From assembly GCA_040877545.1 (NCBI GenBank), contig JBBDNN010000063.1, positions 19,130-83,129 on the forward strand: DNA of 64,000 nt, written 5' to 3'. Below, in pieces: positions 1-8,632 of this stretch (positions are counted from its first letter, which is position 1; every line of letters starts with the position of its first letter). Both the position numbers and the translations under genes were made by a program. Source of the DNA: Gracilimonas sp040877545 (lineage in GTDB: Bacteria; Bacteroidota; Rhodothermia; Balneolales; Balneolaceae). A model generated the notes under the pieces. It was not told where the DNA came from. It did not search any database and saw only the letters and a list, made by a program, of their open reading frames with translations.

Positions 1-1008
1 ATATTTTATAAAATTCCCTGCAAACCAATGATATTCGGCTGAGCTTGCCAAATTCTCAACCTGTTCTCCAAAGACCCTTCTCAATATTTTTGTCCCACCT
101 GCTCCGGATGAGCCTATAAAACCGACAGCAATTCGTGGCTCGTAAGCCATCGCCACAATTGCCGCTTTTCCATACCTGGAAAGGCCTTCTATTCCAACTC
201 GTTTGGCATCCACATCTTCATCCTTTTCTAAATAATCGATGGTTCGGCTGGCACCCCATGCCCAGGCACGCAATGCTCCCCAATCTTGCGGGTGCCGAGG
301 TTTCCCATTATTCGTTAGGCCGATAATGCCTTCCTTAAGTCCTGCTCCATGATCTGCCTGATAACTGGTAGGTACTAAAATTCCATATCCCCAGCCTTTT
401 TCCAGGAGTTGTTCTTTCCAGCCTGGGCCATCCCCGGATTTCGGAAAACTGACGCCAGGTGGCAAGTTCCAGCCAAGCTCAATAATCACCGGAACCTGTT
501 TGGTTTTTGGGGTAGGAGTAGTAAGAGTGAATTGAATTTTCACCTCAATTTCAGGGTATGCCGAGTTATCCACATTGCCAACCAATTCTTTCACTGTTAC
601 CGGGAAATCTCCTTCCAGTGTATCCTTTTGGCTGATCACTTCCCAGTTCACAGAAGGTACATTATCAGGGATTCTCCCATATATCTCACGGTCGAACAGC
701 TCCATAATTTCCTCTCTTCTTTTGTGCCAGTCTTCAGGTGTTTCTACCGCGGAGCCATCCTCAAATAATAATGGATCGGGCAGAGTATATGGCGGAACTT
801 TCGACTCATCAGAGTTCGCGGCATTTGGATCATCCGGGTTTCCGGACGGCCCCGGGCGCAAGTCTGAAATTCCCAACTCATTCATCATTAACTGATGATC
901 CTGATAACTGAGCTTGTTAATACTATCCCGGGCTTGCTGCGAAAACTGTGCGACAGATGAAACTGACATCCCCAACAATATGATGGTCAGAAAGAGGAGT
1001 TTTTTCAT
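1..1008 (-). CDS. CE15 4-O-methyl-glucuronoyl methylesterase, C-terminus cut by window edge
   Basis: The frame opens with ATG at 1008 and runs leftward off the window, giving 336 codons. Residues 1-20 form a Sec signal peptide (MKKLLFLTIILLGMSVSSVAQ). The key motif is GLSRYGKAA with Ser277. Members of carbohydrate esterase family 15 usually have G-C-S-R-x-G-K here, so the Cys is replaced by Leu. The catalytic His lies beyond the edge. Known CE15 enzymes cut the ester between lignin alcohols and the 4-O-methyl-glucuronic acid side chains of xylan. That fits the GH115 and GH10 genes nearby. It is divergent from the SGNH esterase across a 143-bp shared promoter region. Family assignment is firm; the substrate is inferred. 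Confidence 0.85.
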   Translation of the reverse strand, partial: MKKLLFLTIILLGMSVSSVAQFSQQARDSINKLSYQDHQLMMNELGISDLRPGPSGNPDDPNAANSDESKVPPYTLPDPLLFEDGSAVETPEDWHKRREEIMELFDREIYGRIPDNVPSVNWEVISQKDTLEGDFPVTVKELVGNVDNSAYPEIEVKIQFTLTTPTPKTKQVPVIIELGWNLPPGVSFPKSGDGPGWKEQLLEKGWGYGILVPTSYQADHGAGLKEGIIGLTNNGKPRHPQDWGALRAWAWGASRTIDYLEKDEDVDAKRVGIEGLSRYGKAAIVAMAYEPRIAVGFIGSSGAGGTKILRRVFGEQVENLASSAEYHWFAGNFIKY

Positions 1009-1151
1009 TATTAAGTGTGATTAATCTGCGATTGCTGAGGCAATGTAGAAATTTTTGCTCTCTATAAAACCGTCTGTTTTGGGCAAAAGTTTGGAAATCC
1101 GTGGATCCAACTCTATCATTCTAACAAAATTAATAATACCTAAAACTACCG

Positions 1152-2405
1152 ATGCGTATCTTTAAATCTCTCCTGGAAACTTCCCGCACCTTTTTAACTA
1201 CACTACTCCTTTTATTACTGATATCAGCATGTAGCAGGACGTATAATTCAGAACCGGAAATGAATTGGGTGGGAACCTGGAGCACGGCACAACAGCTTGT
1301 TGAGCCACATAATATGCCGCCTGAACCGGGTTTAAATGGGAATACTATTCGGCAAGTTGTCCGGGTATCGCTGGGTGGAGAACAGATGCGATTCTTGGTA
1401 TCCAATCAATTTAGCAACAAGCCCGTCTCTATACATGCGATTCATATAGCTGCTTCTTCCGGTGGAAGTTCCATAGATACTTCCACTAAGGTGTCATTAA
1501 CCTTCGAAAGCGAAACTGCCATCACCATTCCTCCGGGTGAATTTCAGATTTCGGATCCCTGTTCATTTGATCTCGAGACTTTGTCAGAAGTTGCCATTAC
1601 AATGCATATCGACAGCGTTTCTTCAAACCTTACGGGTCATCCCGGCTCCAGAACCACATCATATATTGTCCCCGGAAATAAGATTTCTGCTGAAGAATTC
1701 CCAGATGCCATCACTACCGATCACTGGTATCTCATAGATGCCATTGATGTATTGGCCCCGGATTCTGCTGCTTCAATTGTTACTCTTGGAAACTCCATTA
1801 CAGATGGGCGGGGTTCGGGCACCAACAAGCAAAATCGCTGGCCGGATGAGTTGGCAAACCGGCTTCAGGTTAATGAAAGCACCAATCATATTTCTGTGTT
1901 GAACCAGGGGATTGGAGGGAATTGCGTATTACGAGAATGTTTAGGGCCGTCTGCAATAGATCGATTTGAGCGGGACGTGCTTGATCAAACCGGAATAAAA
2001 TGGCTGATAATTCTGGAAGGAGTGAATGATATAGGTGGAATCAGGAGATCAGGGCAAGCTGATACCGTTGCACAGAAATTGATTTCCGCTTACAGAGACA
2101 TGATTGATCGGGCTCACAACCAGGATATCCTCGTTTACGGAGCAACAATAATGCCCTTTGGAGATTCATTTTATGACGAGCCTGCAAGCGAACAAGCCCG
2201 ACAGACCGTAAACGAATGGATGCGAAACAGTGGTGAGTTTGATTCCGTTATCGACTTAGATAAAGCCCTGGGGGACCCGGAAAATCCCACCCGACTTTTA
2301 CCAATAGCAGATACCGGTGATCATCTTCATCCCAATGAAACGGGTCACCGCTTAATTGCAGAGGCAATTGATTTAACCCTTTTTGAGAAAATAGAGACTC
2401 CCTGA
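1152..2405 (+). CDS. SGNH/GDSL-family esterase lipoprotein
   Basis: A 417-residue lipoprotein: the N-terminus has a hydrophobic stretch ending in the lipobox LISAC (Cys27). A beta-rich region of about 160 residues precedes the hydrolase domain. SGNH blocks are readable: GNSITDG with nucleophile Ser215, the block II Gly in NQGIGGN, GVND (Asn292) and DHLH with Asp390 and His393. In this family Ser-His-Asp act as an acyl hydrolase. With xylan genes on both sides it is plausibly an acetylxylan-type esterase, but the substrate is an inference. It probably sits on an outer-membrane or periplasmic face. It is transcribed away from the CE15 gene. Confidence 0.85.
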   Translation: MRIFKSLLETSRTFLTTLLLLLLISACSRTYNSEPEMNWVGTWSTAQQLVEPHNMPPEPGLNGNTIRQVVRVSLGGEQMRFLVSNQFSNKPVSIHAIHIAASSGGSSIDTSTKVSLTFESETAITIPPGEFQISDPCSFDLETLSEVAITMHIDSVSSNLTGHPGSRTTSYIVPGNKISAEEFPDAITTDHWYLIDAIDVLAPDSAASIVTLGNSITDGRGSGTNKQNRWPDELANRLQVNESTNHISVLNQGIGGNCVLRECLGPSAIDRFERDVLDQTGIKWLIILEGVNDIGGIRRSGQADTVAQKLISAYRDMIDRAHNQDILVYGATIMPFGDSFYDEPASEQARQTVNEWMRNSGEFDSVIDLDKALGDPENPTRLLPIADTGDHLHPNETGHRLIAEAIDLTLFEKIETP

Positions 2406-2432
2406 AATCGGAAATGATTTTTGATTTATATC

Positions 2433-2749
2433 ACTAGTGTTGTGTCAATGTTGAAATATCGGCAGAAAATGATCGAGATTTCAACTATAGGCAGCCTTTG
2501 ACCCGCTCCATCACCCGGCTCGTTTTTAAGGATGCCTTTGATGCCTGTTCCGGCTGAGCCGAAAGATGGAGCTATAGCCTCAAAATCCATCCTTCCGTTT
2601 CCCTGAAGCTCCGAAGATGTAGTAATGAAAGCCAGAAACGCGGTGATGGATGGTGTTTCTCCTAATCACCATATTTCCTTTTTCGAAGGCAATGCCCAAA
2701 CCATCTGGCGGTATTCTACCCAACAATGTACCATTGACATAACACTAGT
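2433..2749. mobile_element. MITE-like element with 18-bp terminal inverted repeats
   Basis: The left end 2433-2450 reads ACTAGTGTTGTGTCAATG. The right end 2732-2749 is its reverse complement with one mismatch (17 of 18 match). The whole 317 bp fills almost exactly the space between the convergent SGNH and GH9 genes, 27 bp and 23 bp from their stops. It carries no convincing gene; the interior has short open frames on both strands only. No target duplication longer than 2 bp is visible. Size, inverted ends and lack of coding capacity fit a non-autonomous transposable element or a decayed insertion sequence. The family is not recognised. Confidence 0.6.
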
Positions 2750-2772
2750 TCAGTGCACATCTTCAACCCTTA

Positions 2773-5259
2773 TCATTCTACACCTAACAACTCGTTTACC
2801 GCGTGTACCAAGTACAAATAGCTGGAGCCTACACTGATCACATATTCATTTTCACCCCATAGAAATGGCCAGTCTTCTTTGTTTTCGGGGAAATCAGGAG
2901 GAAGAATTAGCACGCCCGGCACAATTCCTCCGGCAATGAAGGAATAGTCGGCTCGGTTCATTCCATACGCCACTTTTTTAGATTTTGTGCCCACTCCCGA
3001 TACAAAGGAAATATTGGATCCCGGATGTGTTCCGTAAATGTAATTCAAGCCCCTGAATACATACTCTCGGTCAATAATCTCAGGGAAAGCTTTATGCAGG
3101 ATGTAATTATTCATCGCAAAGCCAATCACGGTGCCACCGCCAGCCCATCCGCCCTCGGTGATCGGCACACCGAATGGATTTACCTCATAAAACCGATCAA
3201 GATTTTGGCTGTAATTCTGAACCAGCTTCTCGATTTTCTCGCCATATTCTTCATCCATAAAAGGAAGGGCACGAACTGCCAATGAAGCATTAAACATAAA
3301 TCGTTCTTCGATAACAGGTAGAAGCTCTGTTAAGCGAGCGGCGTATTTTTCATCCTGCGTGGTTATTAACAGCTCCACAGTCGCTTTTAATTCTTCATCC
3401 TGAACATTACCGCCGGTGGTATTACCATGCCGAAATAACTTAGGCTCCCTATTCTGTTCTTTATCCCAGGCATCAATGGCAGCCAATAATATTTCATCGG
3501 CTAATTCATCATTATACCCTTTCAGAGCCCTGTTTGCTGCTGCCAGCGCCGCCGATGAACCGTAATTTAATGCGGTGGTTTCTGTAGTAAAAGCCCACCG
3601 ATCATCAAATCGCCCACTGGTAAAACCATCCGATTCGAGACTATCCAGTTCAGGATTATAAATCAGGTTATCCGTTTTGGTGATCCCATCTCCAAGGTGC
3701 GTGTATTGAGATAAATGCGCCGCTACAATTCCCGGAATTGCATGACCTACGGCACGAAATTGTGCAATTAGTGCCAGCGTACCATGTTCAATTTGCTGAA
3801 GCAGATCATCTCTCCCATCTGGGGCATGTAGCTTTACGTACCGATTTTCCTGTTCTACTGTGGTGTTATCTCTTTCCGGACGGAAAGCCTCCCAGGCCAG
3901 CGCCAAATTTTGAACCACATAGTAATGTGTTTGTGTGCGGATGTCATAGTCGCCCGCATCATACCAGCCGCCATAATTTAAGCCGGGAATATGCTCACCA
4001 GGTTCATAATCGGTATCTGTAGAAGAATCTTGTGCATATAAATCAAAATGCTCGTGATTTACCGGTGCCTGTAAAGCATCATCCAGGTGAGAGGCGCCAT
4101 GCCACACGCGATAAGCTTCATCAACAAACATATGGTCCATCTGTACGGGGAAGAAAATATCCAGTGTTGGCTCCCAGGCTTTTTCGTAAACATCTTCTGC
4201 TATTCGAAAAGGAAGGGTTTGCTGATCGCCATATTCAACTACATATAATCCTTCTTTTTTTACAGAGGAAAAGTCGAAAGTGAGGTATTGATACCTCAGA
4301 TAATTTCCCCATTCTTCAGCAGCACCTGTATAACTTTCTTCCAATGAGCCACCTGGTAAAACTTTCAGTAATGCAGCTTCTTCCTTCGGGTTATCATTTT
4401 TATCCAGTTCAATTACTGCTTCTTTTTTTTGTGTGGGATGATATCCTACCTGCGAATGAGCAATCATCGGTTTCCGCGTCCAGTCTGGAATCCTGTTAAC
4501 ATTCAATGACCACTCTATCACATTTCCGGTTTCTCCAGCCGGAATAAGGCTCCGAACTACAAACCATCCGTTTTGAGCTTTATTTCTGCCATCAAAAAGC
4601 AGTAACTCGTTTTTATCTGTTGTGATGCTGATTCTCCGTTCCGGATCTTCGGGTGCCAATACAATTTTTTTACCTTGCGCTAAAGGTGTTGGTTCAGTTT
4701 CACCCGATGGCAAAACATTCATCGGCCCACTTGGATATAGCGGGAAAACACCACTTTTCTCATCCATTAAATAAGCTTTTTCAAAATAAGCTGAGGGTAA
4801 AAATTCCAGGTTGAAACCTGCTCGTCCAGCCAACTCTTCCGGGAGCTCATTTTCAATATTCACACTTAGATGAATTTCATCCCCAACAGCTTTTGCTTTT
4901 ACCGAATAGCTGAAATCATAATCAGGGTACTCCAGAAATGCTTCTATGGCATTTTCATCAGACTGTATTTTCCGTTCAACAAAAGAGGGAATTTCATCCC
5001 ATTGCTCCGGGGTATGATGCAGTCTTACATCCCCGTTTGTTACTGTTCGTACTCCATGATGGATGACTTCCACGCCACTCATTTTTGAATCACTGAAATT
5101 ACCGTCGTACCAGTTACTAAAAACCAGTACGTTTGCTCCCCTGTTTTCAAAATAATCCTGCTCATTTATTCTAAAGTCCTGGGCGTGGATAAAAGCAGAG
5201 CTTAAGATCCAAATGGAAATTATCAGAATACTTGTCGATTTATTTATAAGTGTTTTCAT
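2773..5259 (-). CDS. Glycoside hydrolase family 9 enzyme (endoglucanase-type) with N-terminal beta domains
   Basis: An 828-residue secreted protein with a signal peptide ending FIHAQ (about residue 26). Residues 30-270 are a beta-rich N-terminal region without a family I can name. Residues 275-370 look like the CelD_N immunoglobulin-like domain that precedes many GH9 modules. The (alpha/alpha)6 GH9 domain follows. It shows DAGDYD at 434-439, with the Asp pair acting as nucleophile-activating base, and WGENEY near the C-terminus with Glu803/Glu805 as candidates for the general acid. GH9 enzymes act on beta-1,4-glucans and sometimes other beta-glucosides. There is no T9SS tail, so a periplasmic location is likely. 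It sits downstream of GH10 but is separated from it by a terminator, so it needs its own promoter (5260-5372). Confidence 0.88.
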   Translation of the reverse strand: MKTLINKSTSILIISIWILSSAFIHAQDFRINEQDYFENRGANVLVFSNWYDGNFSDSKMSGVEVIHHGVRTVTNGDVRLHHTPEQWDEIPSFVERKIQSDENAIEAFLEYPDYDFSYSVKAKAVGDEIHLSVNIENELPEELAGRAGFNLEFLPSAYFEKAYLMDEKSGVFPLYPSGPMNVLPSGETEPTPLAQGKKIVLAPEDPERRISITTDKNELLLFDGRNKAQNGWFVVRSLIPAGETGNVIEWSLNVNRIPDWTRKPMIAHSQVGYHPTQKKEAVIELDKNDNPKEEAALLKVLPGGSLEESYTGAAEEWGNYLRYQYLTFDFSSVKKEGLYVVEYGDQQTLPFRIAEDVYEKAWEPTLDIFFPVQMDHMFVDEAYRVWHGASHLDDALQAPVNHEHFDLYAQDSSTDTDYEPGEHIPGLNYGGWYDAGDYDIRTQTHYYVVQNLALAWEAFRPERDNTTVEQENRYVKLHAPDGRDDLLQQIEHGTLALIAQFRAVGHAIPGIVAAHLSQYTHLGDGITKTDNLIYNPELDSLESDGFTSGRFDDRWAFTTETTALNYGSSAALAAANRALKGYNDELADEILLAAIDAWDKEQNREPKLFRHGNTTGGNVQDEELKATVELLITTQDEKYAARLTELLPVIEERFMFNASLAVRALPFMDEEYGEKIEKLVQNYSQNLDRFYEVNPFGVPITEGGWAGGGTVIGFAMNNYILHKAFPEIIDREYVFRGLNYIYGTHPGSNISFVSGVGTKSKKVAYGMNRADYSFIAGGIVPGVLILPPDFPENKEDWPFLWGENEYVISVGSSYLYLVHAVNELLGVE

Positions 5260-5381
5260 AATTATTCGAACGATTGTTACTGTTTTTTCTGGTATCGTTT
5301 CGATTGAATCAAATGCAGCTAGTTCTTGATGATTCTGTCGAAATGATAATATTTGATATTGCTTTATGATGAATTAAAAAA

Positions 5382-5415
5382 ATAGCCCGCTCTATATTAT
5401 CAAAAAGCGGGCTAT
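5382..5415 (-). terminator. Rho-independent terminator of the GH10 transcript
   Basis: A perfect 10-bp stem (ATAGCCCGCT at 5382-5391, AGCGGGCTAT at 5406-5415) with a 14-nt loop. Read leftward it is followed by a run of seven or eight T. It lies 27 bp past the GH10 stop codon and ends that transcription unit before the GH9 gene. Confidence 0.85.
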
Positions 5416-5441
5416 GAATATCTGAATTAAGACACGCTGAA

Positions 5442-7871
5442 TTACTTAATCAGCATCATCTGCTTTACGTCCATAAATGAGCCGGTTTGGATGCGATAAA
5501 AATACACACCGGTTGACAATCCCGACGCATCAAAACTAACCGTATAAGTCCCTGAGGCTTGACGGTTATCTACAAGTGTCTGAACTAACCGCCCGGTAAT
5601 ATCATATACTTTGATGTTCACATCCGAGGCTTTTGCTACATCGTACTTTATCTGGGTGGTTGGGTTGAATGGATTCGGGTAGTTATTGTAAAGGCGATGG
5701 CTCACGGGCAGTCCATCCCTTAGATCTTCAATACCTACACTAACCTGCGCAGAATCCACATAGGCTCGCAGCCATTCCAGAGCAGGTCGTTCTTCGCCGT
5801 TGTTACGTACCAGAAAAGCTTCCTCATCATTTCTCCACAGCCCTGGTCTCCAGCCCCACAGGGTAACGCCTTCCACCGATGTATGCTCCCAGAAAATAGG
5901 AAAGATACGCTGGTATCTTTCCTGCTGCACCGCATCCGACTCTGCCTCAGTACCATCAGGATTCCCGTCTATATCCATTTCCGTGGCCTGTATTGGAAGA
6001 CCGGTTTCACCCAGCATATCTAATGTTCTCTCAAGATTGGAGGGTTCGGCGGGTACTACTGAGAACGCATGCGCCTGCACACCAATCACATCAATGAGAT
6101 CCCTTTCCTGCAAATCTTCTATAATATTAAGATAGTTATTGGTTGCCGTCACATTGCCAACAATGCCATAATCATTGATCATCAGCTTACTATCGGGGAA
6201 TCGCTCACGCGCCATTTCGAAAGCCGTAATAATCCAGTCGTGGCCGGTCGCGCCGGTGCCGCCAAGCGCTTCAATGTAATTGGCTTCCCCACTTTGTCCG
6301 TCGGGCAGCTGGTGGTTATTGGAGCCTTCGTTCACTACTTCCACGTACTCCATATCCGGGTAACGCTCAGCTACCGCATCATACCATTCTTCGATTTCTT
6401 CGAGCTGTTCTTCAGTGCTCAGGTCATTAATCCAGCCGGGTTGCTGCCCACCCCAGGTAAGGATATGGAAACGGAATGGAAAGCCGTTGTCTTTGGCCAG
6501 GTCATAAGCGGCATCCAGTGCATTCCAATTCATATTATCCTGGGTTCCTTCTACACTGCCCCATTTACCGGCGTTTTCAGGAGTAACCTGATTCCAGTAA
6601 CTTGTGAAATCTTCAATTTGTGATGCACTATATACATTTCCGAGAAATTTATCTTTCCCATCTGCAATAGGATCTAAAGGTTCCACGGGTGGTGCAGGTG
6701 GTTGTGTGGAACCTGCTTCACCATTTTCAAGATTTTCTACTGTGAAATAAAGATCTGAACCTCCGAATGCAATCCTGTCTATATCAAAGCCATCCTCACG
6801 GCCGCCAATTACAAATGTTTGTGTTAAGGCGCCTTCTTCTACAATGAAAGTATCTGAAGGCTCAGATTGGAATCCATTTTTAGATAGATTTACCCACTTC
6901 CAAACTTCTTCGCCCAATCCGCCAGCTTCTCTTACTACCGCAGAAGATTCGGCATATCCAGCTTGCTGCATACCATTCACCGTATTCCAGTCTTCCGCAT
7001 TTGCAGGATCTTTTTCTCCAAATCCATGGGGAGTAAACCAGCTATCGTCATCAAAGGTATCTGATCCCACGCGAACCTTGGCAAAAAGGTCATAATTGCC
7101 AGCGGCAGGAAATGTCACTTCATAAGACACCGTGCGGTTTTCGCCGGGATAATCGGGAGTTCCCGATGTTTCACTATGATCTGTGGTGATTGTGATGTAT
7201 GAAATATCTTCCTCCTCAACAATCTCCCATTCATCTCCGATTTCACCTGATTCGGCTTCAACTAAAACAGGATACAAATTTGGATAAGAGACGGTGAGAT
7301 TATCTACCCAAATAGTATCACCTACATTTTCATCAAAACTAAAATGTAAGGGAGCACGGCCTAAGGTATCACCTGAGGGAACGGTAAAATCCAAGGTGAA
7401 CTCCTCCCATTCCGTGCCAACCTCTTCGCTACTTCTGCCAAATTCATTAAAACTGGGATTTCCTATGGTCACATCCACCGAGGAGCCTGCGGCACTTGAT
7501 TTTAGCCACACAGAAAGAGTGTAGGCTTGGCCGGGAACTACATCAAAGACTTCATTTATAGCTTGTATGTTCCAGGCATTTGCCCCGGTCGCATTAACAA
7601 TAACAGCTAAGGCGCGGTCACCGGCTTGAACTGTATCATCAACAATTATGAAATTGGCATCGCCTGTATCATCTATCTCCAGGGACCAGCCTTCAATAGT
7701 TCCAGTGGTATCTTCACCAACTGTGACCTCAGAGGATTCAAAACTCCCATTTTCGTTTACTACTACCTGCGCCTGAATATTGCCGGTAAATGCAATAAAC
7801 AAGAACATGATCATGCTTAGCATCAGGCTATATACGGTTCTACTTTTCATTTGTATCAATTTTGATTCCAT
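5442..7871 (-). CDS. GH10 endo-beta-1,4-xylanase with binding modules and T9SS sorting domain
   Basis: An 809-residue secreted enzyme. After the signal peptide (ending FTGNIQAQ) come a CBM4/9-like module (about 36-195), a second beta-sandwich module (about 203-380), the GH10 barrel (about 400-695) and a C-terminal T9SS type A domain (about 725-809, YPNPFNPTT...GVYFYRI). The acid/base Glu is E515 in VEVVNEG and the nucleophile Glu is E631 in IQATEMD, both in the expected GH10 positions. The T9SS tail predicts export across the outer membrane and cell-surface anchoring or release. The start at 7871 has AAGGAA about six bases upstream; Met8 would also keep the signal peptide. It follows the GH43-remnant gene by 53 bp, likely in one transcript. 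Confidence 0.93.
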   Translation of the reverse strand: MESKLIQMKSRTVYSLMLSMIMFLFIAFTGNIQAQVVVNENGSFESSEVTVGEDTTGTIEGWSLEIDDTGDANFIIVDDTVQAGDRALAVIVNATGANAWNIQAINEVFDVVPGQAYTLSVWLKSSAAGSSVDVTIGNPSFNEFGRSSEEVGTEWEEFTLDFTVPSGDTLGRAPLHFSFDENVGDTIWVDNLTVSYPNLYPVLVEAESGEIGDEWEIVEEEDISYITITTDHSETSGTPDYPGENRTVSYEVTFPAAGNYDLFAKVRVGSDTFDDDSWFTPHGFGEKDPANAEDWNTVNGMQQAGYAESSAVVREAGGLGEEVWKWVNLSKNGFQSEPSDTFIVEEGALTQTFVIGGREDGFDIDRIAFGGSDLYFTVENLENGEAGSTQPPAPPVEPLDPIADGKDKFLGNVYSASQIEDFTSYWNQVTPENAGKWGSVEGTQDNMNWNALDAAYDLAKDNGFPFRFHILTWGGQQPGWINDLSTEEQLEEIEEWYDAVAERYPDMEYVEVVNEGSNNHQLPDGQSGEANYIEALGGTGATGHDWIITAFEMARERFPDSKLMINDYGIVGNVTATNNYLNIIEDLQERDLIDVIGVQAHAFSVVPAEPSNLERTLDMLGETGLPIQATEMDIDGNPDGTEAESDAVQQERYQRIFPIFWEHTSVEGVTLWGWRPGLWRNDEEAFLVRNNGEERPALEWLRAYVDSAQVSVGIEDLRDGLPVSHRLYNNYPNPFNPTTQIKYDVAKASDVNIKVYDITGRLVQTLVDNRQASGTYTVSFDASGLSTGVYFYRIQTGSFMDVKQMMLIK

Positions 7872-7924
7872 ATTTATTCCTTGTTTTTATTATTAATAGT
7901 TCGCTTTCCAAAAGCTCATAAAAT

Positions 7925-8281
7925 TTATTCCTTCCAATAAACATACATGCCAAACACTGTTCCTACAAATCCACCGGCTGTTTGGGTGCTTAAAATGGTG
8001 CCATCCGCATTTTCCATTAATGGTATCCATTCATCTTCCTGAAATCCATAGTAGAAATCGTAGAACTTACCTTTAGCGTCTAGCCTCAGATAAATGGGTT
8101 CTTCATTTGAATATTCCAGCGGAGCTGAACTGATTACATGGGTCTCATTATCGGTTTGATCCCCAGCTCTCATATCAGCTGTCGAAGATGCTGACTCCTG
8201 CCCCTTGGTTATTGTGCAATTAGTAGCCATCAACAAAAGCGCTGCCAGGTAAAGGAAAAGTATGGGTAAATATTTGCTCAT
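7925..8281 (-). CDS. Small secreted protein: remnant of a GH43 beta-xylosidase C-terminal domain
   Basis: Only 118 residues. Residues 1-28 are a hydrophobic signal-like segment containing Cys22 but a poor lipobox (ATNC). Residues 50-115 resemble the last part of the ConA-like C-terminal domain found after GH43 catalytic domains: PIYLRLDAKGKFYDFYYG, then W-x-P-L, then LSTQTAGGFVGTVFGMY. Whole GH43 enzymes of this type are over 500 residues and the domain itself about 200, so the catalytic part and half of the domain are missing. I infer that a large in-frame deletion joined a signal peptide to the tail. The frame is still open, so it may be a decaying pseudogene or a small reused binding protein. 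It heads the GH10 transcription unit. Confidence 0.65.
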   Translation of the reverse strand: MSKYLPILFLYLAALLLMATNCTITKGQESASSTADMRAGDQTDNETHVISSAPLEYSNEEPIYLRLDAKGKFYDFYYGFQEDEWIPLMENADGTILSTQTAGGFVGTVFGMYVYWKE

Positions 8282-8632
8282 TCAGCTATACATATTTGTT
8301 ATGGGAAACAGCCAAAAAAATTAACCTTTAGATCTGTCGTTAATCACGCAAAATCATCTTTTGGGAGGTCAACAACGTGTTTGAACAATCATACCTTGAA
8401 ATTGACACCTTCTCAAGTCATTTCATATTACGCAAATATTGCTCATATTATGCGCAACTCAAAGTAATTGATTTTTCCTTTTAATGGCAAAAAACAAATT
8501 TACCTAACATGAGAGCCTTCTGTTAATAGTTGAAAAATTTTTTAGATGGGAAAAATTATCATTAAAGAGGAAAATTCTTTACCTATGCTCCCTGTTTATT
8601 TCACCAAACGTTTATTAAAACAGCCTGAATAA
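8282..8632. promoter_or_regulatory. Divergent control region between the GH43-remnant/GH10 unit and GH115
   Basis: A 351-bp AT-rich stretch without a gene, serving both divergent xylan transcription units. It holds the palindrome word at 8432-8446 (separate entry) followed by TGCGCAA at 8451. No Shine-Dalgarno is obvious before the GH115 start and I cannot place the -7/-33 elements with confidence. Confidence 0.6.
8432..8446. promoter_or_regulatory. Putative operator GCAAATATTGCTCAT, copy 1
   Basis: GCAA-ATA-TTGC is a perfect inverted repeat around a 3-bp centre, followed by TCAT. The same 15 bases recur exactly at 15342-15356, upstream of the binding-module gene. It lies 187 bp before the GH115 start and 151 bp before the GH43-remnant start. 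Its recurrence only in control regions of the xylan locus suggests binding by a shared transcription factor, which is not encoded in this window. Confidence 0.5.

Noticed and set aside
2625..2837. 70-codon frame on the plus strand
   Set aside because: It crosses the right end of the 317-bp element and enters the GH9 gene on the other strand; no RBS or domain.
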